Below are positions 1-11,779 of a stretch of 64,000 nucleotides of DNA, in pieces. Position 1 is the first letter of the stretch; every line of letters begins with the position of its first letter. Under the pieces are notes generated by a model. It was given only the letters and a program-made list of their open reading frames with translations. It did no database searches and was not told the DNA's origin. The position numbers and the translations under genes are program-made. The stretch comes from Arctopsyche grandis (lineage: Eukaryota; Arthropoda; Insecta; Trichoptera; Hydropsychidae): positions 25,877,001-25,941,000 of the forward strand of contig NC_135362.1 in NCBI RefSeq assembly GCF_051622035.1. The letters are read 5' to 3'.

Positions 1-652
1 TAACGACACTGACCTTTGTGTAACAGATGTACCGGATTTCTTTAATCTTCTTTGCCGATATCGATGGCTCGAAGAACACCAAGTATAGCTCGGTGGCGTT
101 GCTCCTAGGCTCCTTCGTCTTCATCTGTATGACTTTGGTTACAGGGAATCCCTGTCTGATGATGTCATCTTTAATATCAGCTTCCGGCAATTTCGGCAAG
201 CCACGTACGACACTTTTTATTTCCTTTTCCTCCTTCCTGGAAAAGGTATGGAATTGTCGGTCTGGTGTCAATCCATCCCGAAGTTTTTTAAAGTCTTCAA
301 GACTTTTACATTGTATCTTGACATTATTTTGACCAATGTAAGTCATTGTGAAGTCTTTTATAAACTTCTTGATCGACTCGATCATGCTGCCGTGAATGCC
401 AGTAGCTGTCATGATGATGGGCGGGATTCTTCCACCGCTTCTGGGGACATCGGAAACTTCCAAGAGCCCTTCAAATTTGTTTTTCTCCTGAATTTTAAAT
501 TCAGGAGCAACATCTTTCACGTTCTTTGCCGTATGTTTTGGAAACTGCCACTCGGTCTCCATCTGAGCGGTCCGAGAGCAGCCTGGTTGAGGAGCTTCGG
601 TTGTAGTTATCAGTGTCTTCTTAATTCGCTTTTTCAGGTTGGATCCTCGCAT
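1..652 (-). CDS. Jockey-like LINE ORF1 protein, partial (runs off left edge)
   Basis: The minus strand is open from an ATG at 652 to base 1 (217 codons, no stop). The product starts MRGSNLKKRIKKTL and contains the signature RIPPIIMTATG, then a region ending YLVFFEPSISAKKIKEIRYI. This is the order seen in ORF1 (gag-like) proteins of Jockey-clade LINEs just before the CCHC zinc knuckles, which must lie beyond the edge. ORF1 proteins bind the element RNA. Family assignment is by recognition of the motif order. The open frame suggests a young copy. It belongs to a different family from the LINE at 40891..44586. Confidence 0.75.
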   Translation of the reverse strand, partial: MRGSNLKKRIKKTLITTTEAPQPGCSRTAQMETEWQFPKHTAKNVKDVAPEFKIQEKNKFEGLLEVSDVPRSGGRIPPIIMTATGIHGSMIESIKKFIKDFTMTYIGQNNVKIQCKSLEDFKKLRDGLTPDRQFHTFSRKEEKEIKSVVRGLPKLPEADIKDDIIRQGFPVTKVIQMKTKEPRSNATELYLVFFEPSISAKKIKEIRYICYTKVSVV

Positions 653-820
653 GGTGCCAACATGTGTTCGTTTGGTGTTCGTTTTGTGGGGGGTGTTTGT
701 GGTGTATGTTAAAAGGTGTGGGTTTTTTGACGGTATGGCGTATCGCTGTATTATGAGCGCTCGCACAGAGAGTACGTCTTCGGCACGTCCGTTCTCACGG
801 AGCGTCGAGAGACGAGAGTG
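653..820 (-). promoter_or_regulatory. 5'UTR and candidate internal promoter of the Jockey-like LINE
   Basis: The element appears to begin near 819-821 with TCACTCTCGTC on the minus strand. A GGACGTG motif sits at 790-784, about +30 from the A of TCA. Jockey-type LINEs carry an internal promoter with an initiator and a downstream element of the RGWCGTG type near +28. The match is close but the spacing is two bases off, so the call is tentative. About 130 nt of leader precede the ORF1 start. Confidence 0.4.
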
Positions 821-821
821 A

Positions 822-1908
822 TAAAACTTTTTTAAAAAGGCTTCTGTACTTATATATTTACATATTTATTCAGTTCAAAATATGTATATAAAAATTATAA
901 AATATATAAATTTTGTTACAATAATCTTAAGTACCAAGAAAATACTCTTTTTTACTATTATTAAATTTTATTTACACTGGTTTTATATTATAAAAAATAT
1001 ACAAACCTATGGTTTGTATATTTTCATTCATATATAAATTTCATTCCAAAATGGATTTTCCATTAATCTAGTTTGTTTTTAATGTAAAAAATATACTTAT
1101 ACATATATTTATGCTCCCGGTGTGGCAAAAATACGACTTGCTGTATTTTAAACACAATGTCTCCTTCTTGAAATTATAGGGGTCACATCGTAGAAAGATA
1201 AAACCCCTTTATAAACATTTCACAGGGAAACTTTTAACGTCGGAGGCGAAGCAAAAAGTGTGTACTTACAATATGAGAATTTTCCGCGTTGTTGGAAAAG
1301 CCACGCAAAATTATTCCCGCGAGTCGAATTTTCCTCAAATTCGCGTTCTGTGTAATTGACGTTCCTCAGAGATGTTAAGTTGCGGCCGCGGAAAATTATT
1401 TTTAATGGCGTTTTCGAAAGGAGAAATTCGCCCACGCGATTTCGACGGATTATTTACAGAAAACGGGAAATATCTCGAGAAACGGAAAGAACTTGGAGAG
1501 AGTGTGTTTCGTTTTTGACTTGGTAAATAATAATTATGATTACATTTCTGGCAATTTCCCGGAAAGTGCCTTCGTTTGTACGTTTTTTGTAGACGGTTTG
1601 AAGGTGAAAATTCCACGGGTATGCAAACTCGACGCTTAAAGCAGTGCATATCCGAAATATGCTTTAAATGAGGGAAATTCCTTCGCTCTTCATCGGCGAA
1701 TTTTCAACAAGAGTAGCTCTTTTTGTGAAACTCCTTTAATTCATAAGATTTCAAGCTCTTTACGCGCATACTTGAAATATATAGGTAATTTGCGCTGCGA
1801 AACCCAGCTAATGCTTGGCAATTTTCAATTAATTAAATTAAACGCATTATGAATACGATTTCAAGTACATTTTCTCTTTGAAAATTTTAAATAATATATG
1901 TTACGCTA
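822..1908. other. Non-coding, AT-rich; GGAAAA/TTTTCC-rich patch at about 1200-1650
   Basis: No convincing gene. The 1200-1650 stretch is richer in G+C and repeats TTTTCC/GGAAAA motifs, like patches near 6750-6920, 34950-35230, 58080-58330 and 62890-63110. Confidence 0.4.
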
Positions 1909-1916
1909 AAATCTTT

Positions 1917-2438
1917 AGTGCTATTTTAGTATGCGGACTACCTTAGCATGCGATCTACCTTTGAGTCGCAGTCGACTATTTTTATTTATTTCTATCGTAT
2001 TAACGAAATGTTTATTACAATTTTTGTTTTTTCTTGCCACTCCATAATGTTGTCGAAGCATTTCTATCAAAATATCGTCAGCAGATACATATCTCTTAAT
2101 TAAATCTTAAATCTGAATAGGGCCAACCTTAACTTAGCCTAACCTATCCTGACCCTTAAATAAATAGGTGTTGACTGCTAAGATATGTTTTTTTTTTTGT
2201 GAAAATATTGATGAAATAAAATAAGATATCTTAGCAGACAACACATATTTATTTGAGGGTCTGGATAAGTTAGGTTAAGTTAAGGTTGGCCCTATTCATT
2301 TAAGATTAGTTTGTTATTCAGTTTCAGTGTCACACGCAAGAACTGAGACAGTGAGACTGCATATTAAAGTAAAAACGTGAATGTAGATCGCATACTAAAG
2401 TAGATATGTGAAGGTAGACCGCATACTAAAGTAGCACC
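1917..2438. mobile_element. Fold-back (hAT-like) non-autonomous DNA transposon, 522 bp
   Basis: It is flanked by a perfect 8-bp direct repeat AAATCTTT (1909-1916 and 2439-2446). The ends are inverted: the left starts AGTGCTATTTTAGTATGCGG and the right, reverse-complemented, starts GGTGCTACTTTAGTATGCGG. Inside is a second inverted repeat with arms of about 85 bp (about 2106-2190 and 2223-2310). No ORF. An 8-bp target duplication is typical of hAT and P-type transposases; hAT is the likelier source. Confidence 0.7.
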
Positions 2439-2446
2439 AAATCTTT

Positions 2447-3831
2447 TATGTATAATTGCAATTGGTGATAATTTATATTTAAACATTCAAAATTATTATA
2501 CCTAAAGATACATATTTTCTATGTATTTAATTTTTTTATTTAAAAACAACATCCTACAGTCACTATTTGAAAATATTTTTTCAAGTGTAAAATAAATAGG
2601 TATATTATTTTATAAGACAAATCCGTTGATATCAGTCATATCATGATATCAGTTTATTCGGATTCGAATCTTCAAACAATGTTTTAATTTGATATGGAAA
2701 GCATTAAAATATATATATATATATATATATTCAATAAGAAAATTTAAATAATCTAGTTCATTTTTTTTCATTAATTTTCCTTTGTTTTTAGTGTTTTTTT
2801 TTCAGTACAGTTTTATAATCATTTTGTAGACGTGTTGTGTTAGTTTTTGATAGTAAAAAAGGTGTATCAAATATCAGGTGCTATTCTTCCAAATCAGCTA
2901 AGGTAATCCTTACTTATATTACAAATCATATTTCATCTTAAAACCACAATGTCAAAAGTCACTATGATTTTTCTGTGTTTGAAGACCTTAGGAAATTAAT
3001 AATTAATGTTCATCAATTCGAACGCGAGTTGTAAATTTACTGAGACGATAAATTCTTAAATGAAAATCGTTAAACACACTAATTTGTTATTCTATATTTG
3101 TACGATAGGATACGAGAGAAGTTTACATTGAATTTTCAACGTTGTTAAAATTTTCATACACGTATGGTTTTCATTGAAAATTGCCTATAAAGGTTGCCTA
3201 TGAGTATATCTACATAATAACACTCCTTCTAAGAAATTTAGAGCATGGAGCAAGAGCATTGTTACTTATGATACTCTCATATGTATGTATGTATGTACGA
3301 AAATAGTCTTTTGATATTCCGAAGCTTGTATTAAATTCATCTTGTCGTCATTTTATGGATAGTGTAAGAAGCAGACGAGCATTTACTCTCTTGTCAAACG
3401 ACTCGCCCATTCTCCGGTCACAAAAGCAATTATTTTTTGTTGTTTCGTCGTATCGAGAACCCGGCGCCGCATTATAATAATGATCTCTTCTCCTTTGTTG
3501 CCCCATATAATAAAAAAAGGAGGTCTAAAAAGGCGTAAACAGCCTGTCTGGGGGAAAAATGTCTCGTTAGCTTTCAGTCGCGACACAGGTTTTTCACCCT
3601 GAACCGTCAAAAATATTGTTAAAATTTTGAAAGGTGATTTTTTTTGTACTTCATCTTCATCAAAAGTGTTTATCAAAAAAAAAAAAAAATTAAAATACAT
3701 TTATGTATATGGGAAAATTTGATTATTTTTTATTTACTAAGTTTTTTCTGCTTATGGTGTTGTTTCTTACGTAAAGTTTGCATAGTATCTTTTTATCACT
3801 ATTTTTACTTTATCTATGTACGTAGTAAAAA
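2447..3831. other. Non-coding AT-rich DNA
   Basis: Nothing recognisable as a gene. A short (AT)n run at about 2709-2730, and a G+C-richer patch at 3380-3600 without coding features. Confidence 0.4.
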
Positions 3832-4040
3832 TAGATGAAGTTTTGTGATCATGCAAAATTCGAACTCGAGATTATGACTGATTCAAACTCAAAAACGATT
3901 ACTGATCACGTTTTCATTATCTAGAAAAAAATGTGTGTGTGTGTGTCTGTGTATTTTAAGGATTTTTTGAACATCGTTAGTCCTATCAAAATGAAACTTA
4001 CTATCGGTTACTGAAATTATTATCAACATGACGTAAATGG
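3832..4040. repeat. Dispersed repeat, copy 1 (second copy at 25346..25560)
   Basis: It shares, in order, GATGAAGTTTTGTGATCATG, a block with CTCGAGAT and TGACTGATTC, a (GT)n run ending GTCTGTGTATTTT, then GTTAGTCCTATC and ATCGGTTACTGAAAT with 25346-25560. Non-coding. The class is unknown; the block around a variable (GT)n tract suggests an old transposon. Confidence 0.55.
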
Positions 4041-4050
4041 TACCTCCCTT

Positions 4051-5320
4051 TATAGGTGTCCACTTTTTTTCCTCTTAGAAAGGTCAAAAGTATTGTGCCC
4101 ACTTTTCTGTTCCCCCCCCGAACGTATCGAGTTGAAAATTTATAAATGTATTCTTTATGTACTAACTTTGAGCTGATAAGGTTTCGGTCAGAATTCGTAA
4201 GCCGGAAGTAGTATTTTTTTTTAAAACAATATTTCATCATTTTATTTTGACCTTTTAAATTATTTTAATCTTTTTGATATGTATTGTGTATAATACTGAT
4301 ACTGATAGTGATTTTAAGTAATAAAAAAAATTGAAAAAATCCGACAGGTAGAAGTAAAACTTTTGTCTTGTACAATTGTTTCCATACATTTGCGCTCAAT
4401 TTGTATCGAAAATACTGTCTTAGCTATTAGTATTTCATAATGCAGCCGGTATGTGTGAATGTGTCTGTACGGTTCAATATAGAATTTTGTTTTGTGACTT
4501 TCTTATATTCCTCATAGATAAAGTCATGGGCTGGTCGCACCCGAATTTTTTAATATGATATTAAATCAAACTTGGTAATAATTGGGAATAGTAGAAACAA
4601 TATAATCATGTTCAGTATCAGTTAATTATATTAGTTTGCTTTTATACAATTTGCAAATGCAAACTCACTTCACAAAATAGGAATGTAGGTCAGGTGTATT
4701 AGTTTGATTGGCAAAACTAGGTTTATTTTAACAAAACTTTATATTTTAAGTACACAAACTGTGTGTACACTTGCATTTCATAAATAAATACTACGTGTTG
4801 TGATGTTGAATTAAACATGACATTTTTCGTATAATAATCAATATTATAGTTAAAGTATACAGTAGACACTTCATATGTACATCCGAATGTGTGTATTAAT
4901 TCAAAATACATACATCGTTTTTATTTATTGAAGAATTTTTATTCTTTGTTCAGACAAGACTGTGTATTTCTATGTACATACCTGAAATATGACATGTTCA
5001 CATTTAGGAGCATTTTTTTTAAACTCAATTATAGTATCATTACTCTTTCCATTCATCTTAAAAAATCAAACCATATAGTGTATGTACGTACATACATACA
5101 TATATGTTACAGTTTTGTTCGTTCACGAACTAATATGAGCAGATATAGTGTATCTATACGAATAAACAAATTGACAAATTAACTAGTTTATTCGTGCACG
5201 AACTATTAGGCATAAAATTAAGTACCTATTCTTAATCGTTTGCTCCATATTCTATTCACTATTTTCTACTTATGTGTGTATGGGTTGAAATATTTTATTT
5301 AAATGTGTGTGTGTGAGTTG
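4051..5320. other. Non-coding AT-rich DNA
   Basis: Many short ATGTACATAC motifs; no gene or clear transposon seen. Confidence 0.4.
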
Positions 5321-5327
5321 AAAAATT

Positions 5328-5594
5328 AGGTAAACCCCAATGCCCTTTCAAAGCCAAATATAAACATTGATAATCAATTTATAGGGAAAATTTCATCATA
5401 GAAACATCTAGGGATAAATTTTTAATAAATAATAAAATAAATAAAACAAAGTTGCTTATTTGTCGGAATCATTTCAATGAAATCAGATAAATTGTCAATC
5501 TTTGATAGGAAACGCTCGATCTGTAGTCAAATATTCGAGGTCTGGCCAGCAGCACTGGGACAGCGATTTAACCCGTGACCACTCAATTGAAAAC
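5328..5594 (-). mobile_element. tRNA-derived SINE, internally shortened copy
   Basis: On the minus strand the head carries a degraded B box (GTCACGGGTTAAATCGC), followed by the family body with CTGGCCAGACC and the conserved end GCATTGGGGTTTACC. It is shorter than the neighbouring full copy and directly abuts it, giving two SINEs in tandem. Confidence 0.6.
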
Positions 5595-6036
5595 ATTTAT
5601 TTATTTATCTTAATTTATTTTATCTGTAATCTACATATGTACGTATATCAGGAAGGCCTAACATGTAACCCCAATGCGCCTTCCTGGCCAGAAACATTAT
5701 ATATTTGGTACAAATATTTTAAGTATTATACAAAGTTCAGTAAATACATATCAATCAACATTCACAGAGACATTTATGGTCAAATTTGTAAATTTGCAGC
5801 ATTTTATGCAATTCAGCGAAAATCGAGATTTGCTGAAAATTCGAGATTTTGCGAGAAAATGTTGGAACCGTTTCAATAAAAATCAAACTCTGATAGGAAA
5901 AATTAGCAAACTCTGATAGGAAACGATCGACCTGTAGTCACAAATCCATGGTCTGGCCAGCAGAAACCAGTGGGATTTGAACCCGTGACCACTCGGTTCA
6001 AAGCATTATATGCTAACCACTAGTCTACCTGCTGGT
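5595..6036 (-). mobile_element. tRNA-derived SINE, full-length copy
   Basis: The minus strand starts ACCAGCAGGTAGACTAGTGG with an A box (TAGTGGTTAGCATA) and B box (GGGTTCAAATCCC) of an RNA polymerase III promoter. A unique body follows (CTGGCCAGACC, then a block near TATCAGAGTTTGC), then GGAAGGCGCATTGGGGTTAC and GGCCTTCCTG, and an AT-rich TAAATAAATAAATG tail. This is the layout of a tRNA-head SINE mobilised by a LINE. Further copies lie at 9338, 10254, 16336, 45204 and 57172. Confidence 0.8.
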
Positions 6037-6040
6037 TATA

Positions 6041-9000
6041 TTACATTTTAACAGGATTTCCAATTTGAAATACTCGGTGTTCTGATAGCCAAAGGTTTCA
6101 TACAACACCTGATGGGAATCTACATATATAATATTTGGAGATTTTTGGCTTTTAGCACTTAAACTAATACCTTTATTTCGCGTATGAACAAACTAGTATG
6201 TACATGAAAGAACCGAAGTGAACACTTGGATATATGTATATCATTCATTTACGTCACATTTTAACTCTTAGCCTCTTTGATGCTGATATTGAAAAGCGGC
6301 ACTTTACTCTTGGATCGAATTCAATTTTTAAGTATTTCAACACAATCTAATTATTTTGTTTTTCTTCGGGCAATTTTCAATAATTGTATTCGTTTGATCA
6401 AATTTTCCAGTTTAGAATGAAACCAATTAAAACCGAGCAGGAGTGCCGTATTTCGCGAACGTTTTCAAGTGCTTGTTATTTTTTTAGAATCTAATTGAAA
6501 ATGCAACTACAGTTTGTTCTTTAACGAGATCTAAGCTTACAGTGTCTTTTTATCTCGTCAAATTTGTTACTATAAATTGAATTTAATTATCAATTATGAA
6601 GCTACACCTAGTTTAAATTCTAGTTATGTATGTATATTTTAAACTGGTAAATTGGACGCTGCGAATGAATTATATATGTGGTTGAAATTGGATTTCGTAT
6701 CTTCACAATTGAATACGTTGCTTCGTTAACATGGCAACTAAACTACGAGAGTTGAAATTAAAAAATAAAATGAAATAAAGAATTCAAAGCACCATTTCGC
6801 CACACGGAAGTTGAAAGCAAAGAGCGAAATTGCACACTGAATTTTCTGTGAAATTTTCGCGTGGGAAAAACCGTCGAAAATGCATGGAAAACGCGAGCGA
6901 AATTTACATCACTGCGCGATCGAGGGAGGAAATTGAACATGCAAAATAAAAATCAAACATCTCCATTGCACCGGTATATAAAATTTTTGACAAATTTCGC
7001 CGATTATTTATTATGTCCTGTAAAATATGCATAAATTCCAACATTATGTCAGTCGCTTCGGCGCGAGAGCGTACTAATATTATTATTATGGCCGGCGTTT
7101 AACATGAGAATTATTAATGGGCTCGTCGTACCGGAAATATTGTATTTTCGAACCCGTGCACAACGTGTACGCACATACATATGTACATATATTTGTATGA
7201 ATATATTATTTCCGCTTAATTAAAACACTTGTTAATTTTGAAACAGGTACGCAGAGATGGCCCCGCCCCGCCACTGGCGAATAATTTACACGGCATTATT
7301 ATTAAAATGTATCTGCGTAAATGAATGTAGTCTTTATTTATATTAGTGTTGACGTATAATTACATCTGTTCGCGAAGGTACCTATTGACCGTAGTCGTTG
7401 AAGAAAATATTGTCTTATTATTTAGTTGGCCTGGTGACTCATATTCATGATTTACATATTTATATGTACATACATATGTTCTTTCCCGACTCTTTTTGTT
7501 TGCTTAAAACAGTATATTGTATCTTGCGACTTGTGAAAAGTAGAAAACGAACATCCATAAATGTATTTACGTGACTTTAAAAGCTTCGGGTTTTATTTGA
7601 TTTGTGTCATCTTTTGAATGCTCGTTTTCTTGAAAGGTTCTAAATATTTTGTATATTTATGTACATATATGTATGTAGGTATATATCTACCAGTATGTAT
7701 TATTATGTAACGACGCAAATTCACGATAAGAGCTTTCCATCGATTTTCCAACGAATATGGGTTAGGTTTTTATTTGTTTATTCATTTAATAATGTAAAAA
7801 GATGGTATATTTTATTTACCTTCAATACGTTTGAAATCGATTATGTTGTCACATCACTTGATTTTTTTTATCGTGATTTGAACACTACAAACATTCAAAA
7901 CGGCAATTACCTGTCAATGTTGTAGAATTTTATCCGACTTCAGTAGTTTTGAAATGAAATGAAGTGAAAATTAGCGTTTCCAAGGAAAACTATTCAACTA
8001 TTCTTCTTTAACATAAAATTTATTTCTCAAGTGTGTACCTATTCTCAAAACAAAAAAAAATCTTTATATAAAATATTTACAGGATCGATCACATCTCAAT
8101 TTAAATAATAATTTTTATACGAAAAGTATCCTATATATGTACAATTGCACATTCATACAAAATGACACAATAGAAGCATATTTTTCAGACTCACTTATTT
8201 TTGCTATAATGCTATTTACCTTGTAATAGATCTTATGATTTCAAACGAAACTGTGTAACTCATTTCCAATACATAACATACAAACATATGTACATATGTA
8301 TATGACAGTTGAGTTCTGAACTACATACAGATACGTTTAGAAAAAAAAAATATGATTTAAAAATATTGAATAATGAAAGAAAATGAAAATAATAATATTG
8401 AACACTAATAATATTGAATAACAAACAATAATAAGAATAACAATAATTAATAAGAAGAACTTGTAAGTTAAATTAATATTATGTAAAAAAAAATCAGGTT
8501 TAATCACAATAATATATATAATATGTATGTAGGTAGAATATATAAGGAAGCATTAACATATAATAGTAATAAATAAGAAATTATATATTTTAAGGATTAG
8601 ATCCATATATTTTTTATCAATAATAACGTTGAAAAACAAACAATAATATTAATTAATTATTTAGTTAATTAATTAATTAATCAAATGGAGATTTGAAGAA
8701 AAACTTATATCAAAAAATGTGATATGAGAAAAACGCATATCAAAAAAAAACTCCACTTTCAGTACATTTTTTAATATTTTGGAAAATACAAAAATATTTT
8801 TGTAATTGCTGTATGCGCGTATTGGGATTCCGTATTTACAGAGATTTAAATGACATGTACACAAAACGTATCTGTATTATATTTATGAACACGCTGCTGT
8901 ATGTAGTAATGAAATTGAGTTTGCATCGACTATTAATTATACCTGTTGTTATTTCTCCATTCGTTTCTCCCCAATGAAATTTCAATTAACCGAAGCTTAT

Positions 9001-9337
9001 TTTCCAATTATTTGCATTGAGACCCGACGGTCCGGAAGTTGAACGTCGTTTTAAAAGCCCCGATCTAATCGTCTCCACTTTTTACAGTGCGATTTCAATT
9101 TTACTCCGTGCAATTTCCACAGTATTTACCCACTGTAATTGCCTACATAAATATATACGTATGTATGTATGTAGTTTGTTTTAGCTGGGATGCCGCGTTG
9201 GTTGGATCCGTAATATGTGAATAGTGAAGCGTGGAAGCTCGATTCGTGAATGGGACTTGGGATGAGGTGGTTTATAAATTCGTAACCAGAATCCCAACGT
9301 CGATGCCACTAAGCAAATGATTCCACAGCTCAAACAT
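6041..9337. other. Long non-coding stretch
   Basis: No supported gene. There are G+C-richer, low-repeat patches at about 6750-6930, 7000-7330 and 8940-9150 (the last with ATTATTTGCAT, an octamer-like motif). These could be regulatory DNA; this is inference only. The rest is AT-rich with ACATATGTATG motifs. Confidence 0.4.
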
Positions 9338-9747
9338 TATTTATTTTTAATTTATACCGAGAAGGCTCAACAGGTCACCCCAATGCGCCTTCCTGGCCAG
9401 AAACATTGTACATTTGATACAAGTATTATTAGTATTGTACAAAGTAAATACACATCAATTAACATCCATAGAGACATCTATGGTCAAATTTGTAAATTTG
9501 CAGCATTTTATACAATTCGGCAAAATTCGATATCGCTGAAAACTCGAGATTTGCCAGAAAATAGGCAAGATTGCCAATTTGTTGGAATAGTTTCAATGAA
9601 AAACAGATAAATTGGCAAACTCTGATAATAAATGATCGACCTCGAGTCTCAAATCCAAGGTTTGCGCAGCAGGAACCAGTGGGATTTGAACCCGTGACCA
9701 CTTTACTCAAAGCATTATATGCTAACCACTAGTCTATTCTGCTGGTT
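9338..9747 (-). mobile_element. tRNA-derived SINE, nearly complete copy
   Basis: Same family and orientation as 5595..6036. On the minus strand: head with AGACTAGTGGTTAGCATA and GGGTTCAAATCCC, body, then GGCGCATTGGGGTGACC and an AATAAATAA-type tail. Confidence 0.78.
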
Positions 9748-10253
9748 GTATTTAAACATGTGATGCAAAAAAATGTGTACAGTGTAACTTGATTTAGCAC
9801 TTGCTTTACTGTGCTAAAAAAATCCGCTATGCTGGACGCCAAGCGTCCTGTTAAGAATGTGTGTTTTAAGCTAAAATCTGCGTTGTTAATTATTATAATT
9901 AGCTGTAAAAATCATTTTATCATGTATTAAACGTCAAATGATATTAAACATGTCGTCATTCTAAGGTGGATATCATTCTCATTCTGACCATTAAGCACAT
10001 CGTACTGAACTCTCCCTCTCTCGCATCTGTAAGATACGTGTACAAGGGGCTTAAATATTTTTTTCTGTTGATATCGATCAATTTTTTTTATTTTATAATG
10101 ACATAGTTAGAATCGTAGACGTTTTGATGAGGAATATATAAAATGTGAAGACCTTGCATTCAGTATATTTGGAGATATAAAATAAAATTTGAGTCCTGGT
10201 TACAGTGCGGCAAGTGTTAATGCGAACACGGCGGTAATGAGATCTACATACAT
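9748..10253. other. Non-coding
   Basis: No gene or clear repeat; a small inverted motif GGACGCCAAGCGTCC at about 9835. Confidence 0.4.
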
Positions 10254-10592
10254 ATTTATTTATTTTTTACATTTATGTATACCAGGAAGGCCTTACAGGT
10301 AACCCCAATCCGCCTTCCTGGCCAATTACAAACATTGCAGCATTTTTTTTATTATACATGTCGCTGAATTACGAGACACTGAAAAACTCAAATTAACGAC
10401 AAATCTATGAATTTGAGCATATTTTTTTTATTTTACATTAATCATAGTGTATATAATTATATAGTGGTGACATAGTAGGTAGGAAATAGGTAAGAACCGT
10501 TTCAACAATGAAATCATAAAAATTAGAAAATTCTGATAAGAAACGATCGACCTGGAGTCGCAAATATCCAAGTCTGGCCAGCAGCATTAGAG
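10254..10592 (-). mobile_element. tRNA-derived SINE lacking its tRNA head
   Basis: The tail (TAAATAAAT), the GGCCTTCCTG..GGTTACC end and the body up to CTGGCCAGACTTGG match the family. The head is missing, replaced within about 15 bp by the MITE at 10605..10842, so the MITE may have removed it. Confidence 0.65.
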
Positions 10593-10604
10593 AAAATACT
10601 CGAA

Positions 10605-10842
10605 GAGCCGTTATATTGTTAAGTGGCGGAAGTCAGCAAAAACACTATTTCAGATTGACTTAATTCACAAATTGCTATCACTACTTTTATTTCGATATGT
10701 CCAGAATATGTGAAAGGCAGAATAAACGTATCACAAGCCACCAGTATTTTTAAATATGTATTGTTAAACGCAAAACATTATATCTTATTTCTCGAAAATA
10801 TGAAGAAAAGGAGACTTACTCCAATTTCAAATATAGCGTCTC
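10605..10842. mobile_element. MITE, family M, copy 1
   Basis: Starts GAGCCGTTATATTG and ends ATTTCAAATATAGCGTCTC, close to the family terminus GAGCCGTTATATTTGAAA in inverted orientation. The core shares TGACTTAATTCACAAATTG and CGATATGTCCAGAAT with copies at 11528, 39821, 46361 and 50537. No ORF. Confidence 0.65.
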
Positions 10843-10859
10843 AAATATACATAGAGGTT

Positions 10860-11527
10860 GTGACGTAGAAATAAGAGTCATAATAAATTTGAATTAAGTG
10901 TTCTCTTATATTTACATATGTATGTACGGTAGCTCAGCTATGGTTATTATTACATATACAGTGGTTGTGAAATAACCTTCTAGCAAAAGAGTCGGTTGTC
11001 GTTCATAAACATCATTCGACAATGGAATAATCGGCTCATACTATTTAGTAAGTTTTAGCTCATCGGAACGTTTGTCGTGGCTTAGGATTATGAAATTATA
11101 ATATTTTTAATGTAAAATCGGTCATATAGTGAGTTTGTTAAAAGCTAATGTTTATTATCAAAAGTCGAAATTATAATGAGCGAATGTGGTCTTACTTTGT
11201 AAGTGTTCCTTCAGTGGAAACTGTGGGAAATGCCACACGGTCGTATATACATATGTATTCCTATGTATATATGTATGTTTATAAATATATGGGTACATAT
11301 GTACATGAGGTTTATCTTAGTTCTTTAATAGGTGCATATGTATATGAACCAGTGGCGTGCGATCCATACGTATGTAGATTAAATGTGAATTGGAAAGCTT
11401 TGAAGATATTTTGTAATAATCGTTTATTGTCAAGTAGTAAGTCGCTATTTGACAATAAACGAGCATGTTTAGCACATGCTGGCGAAAAATCACTTTCATC
11501 GCTGGAAATGTCTAATGTGAATTCCGG
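10860..11527. other. Non-coding
   Basis: AT-rich with ACATATGTA microsatellite; the open frames here show no protein-like character. Confidence 0.35.
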
Positions 11528-11779
11528 TGGAAGTCCAATTTTCAGTTCCAAAAACACTATTTTTATTTGACTTAATTCACAAATTGTCACGAATTCAAAA
11601 ATCACTTATTTTAATTGGATATGTCCAAAATCTTGAAAAAGCAGAATAAACGTATTACACGACATCAGTATTTTTAAATATTGCTAAATGCAAACCATTA
11701 TATTTAATGTTTGATGAAACATTTCTCGAAGTGAAGAAAAGTGGACTCAAAAGTGCCACCTTCAAATATAACGGCTCAT
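11528..11779. mobile_element. MITE, family M, copy 2 (left end damaged)
   Basis: The core (CCAATTTTCAGTTCCAAAAA, TTGACTTAATTCACAAATTG, GATATGTCCAAAATC) and intact right end TTCAAATATAACGGCTCAT match the family; the left terminal inverted repeat is missing. Confidence 0.6.

Noticed and set aside
5955..6036. tRNA gene on the minus strand, and similar hits near 9670, 16336, 45204 and 57500
   Set aside because: Only the A and B boxes are tRNA-like; no full cloverleaf, and each is joined to the same SINE body.
11148..11570. 140-codon frame
   Set aside because: Covers microsatellite and a MITE end; no domain, no splice support, composition like flanking DNA.
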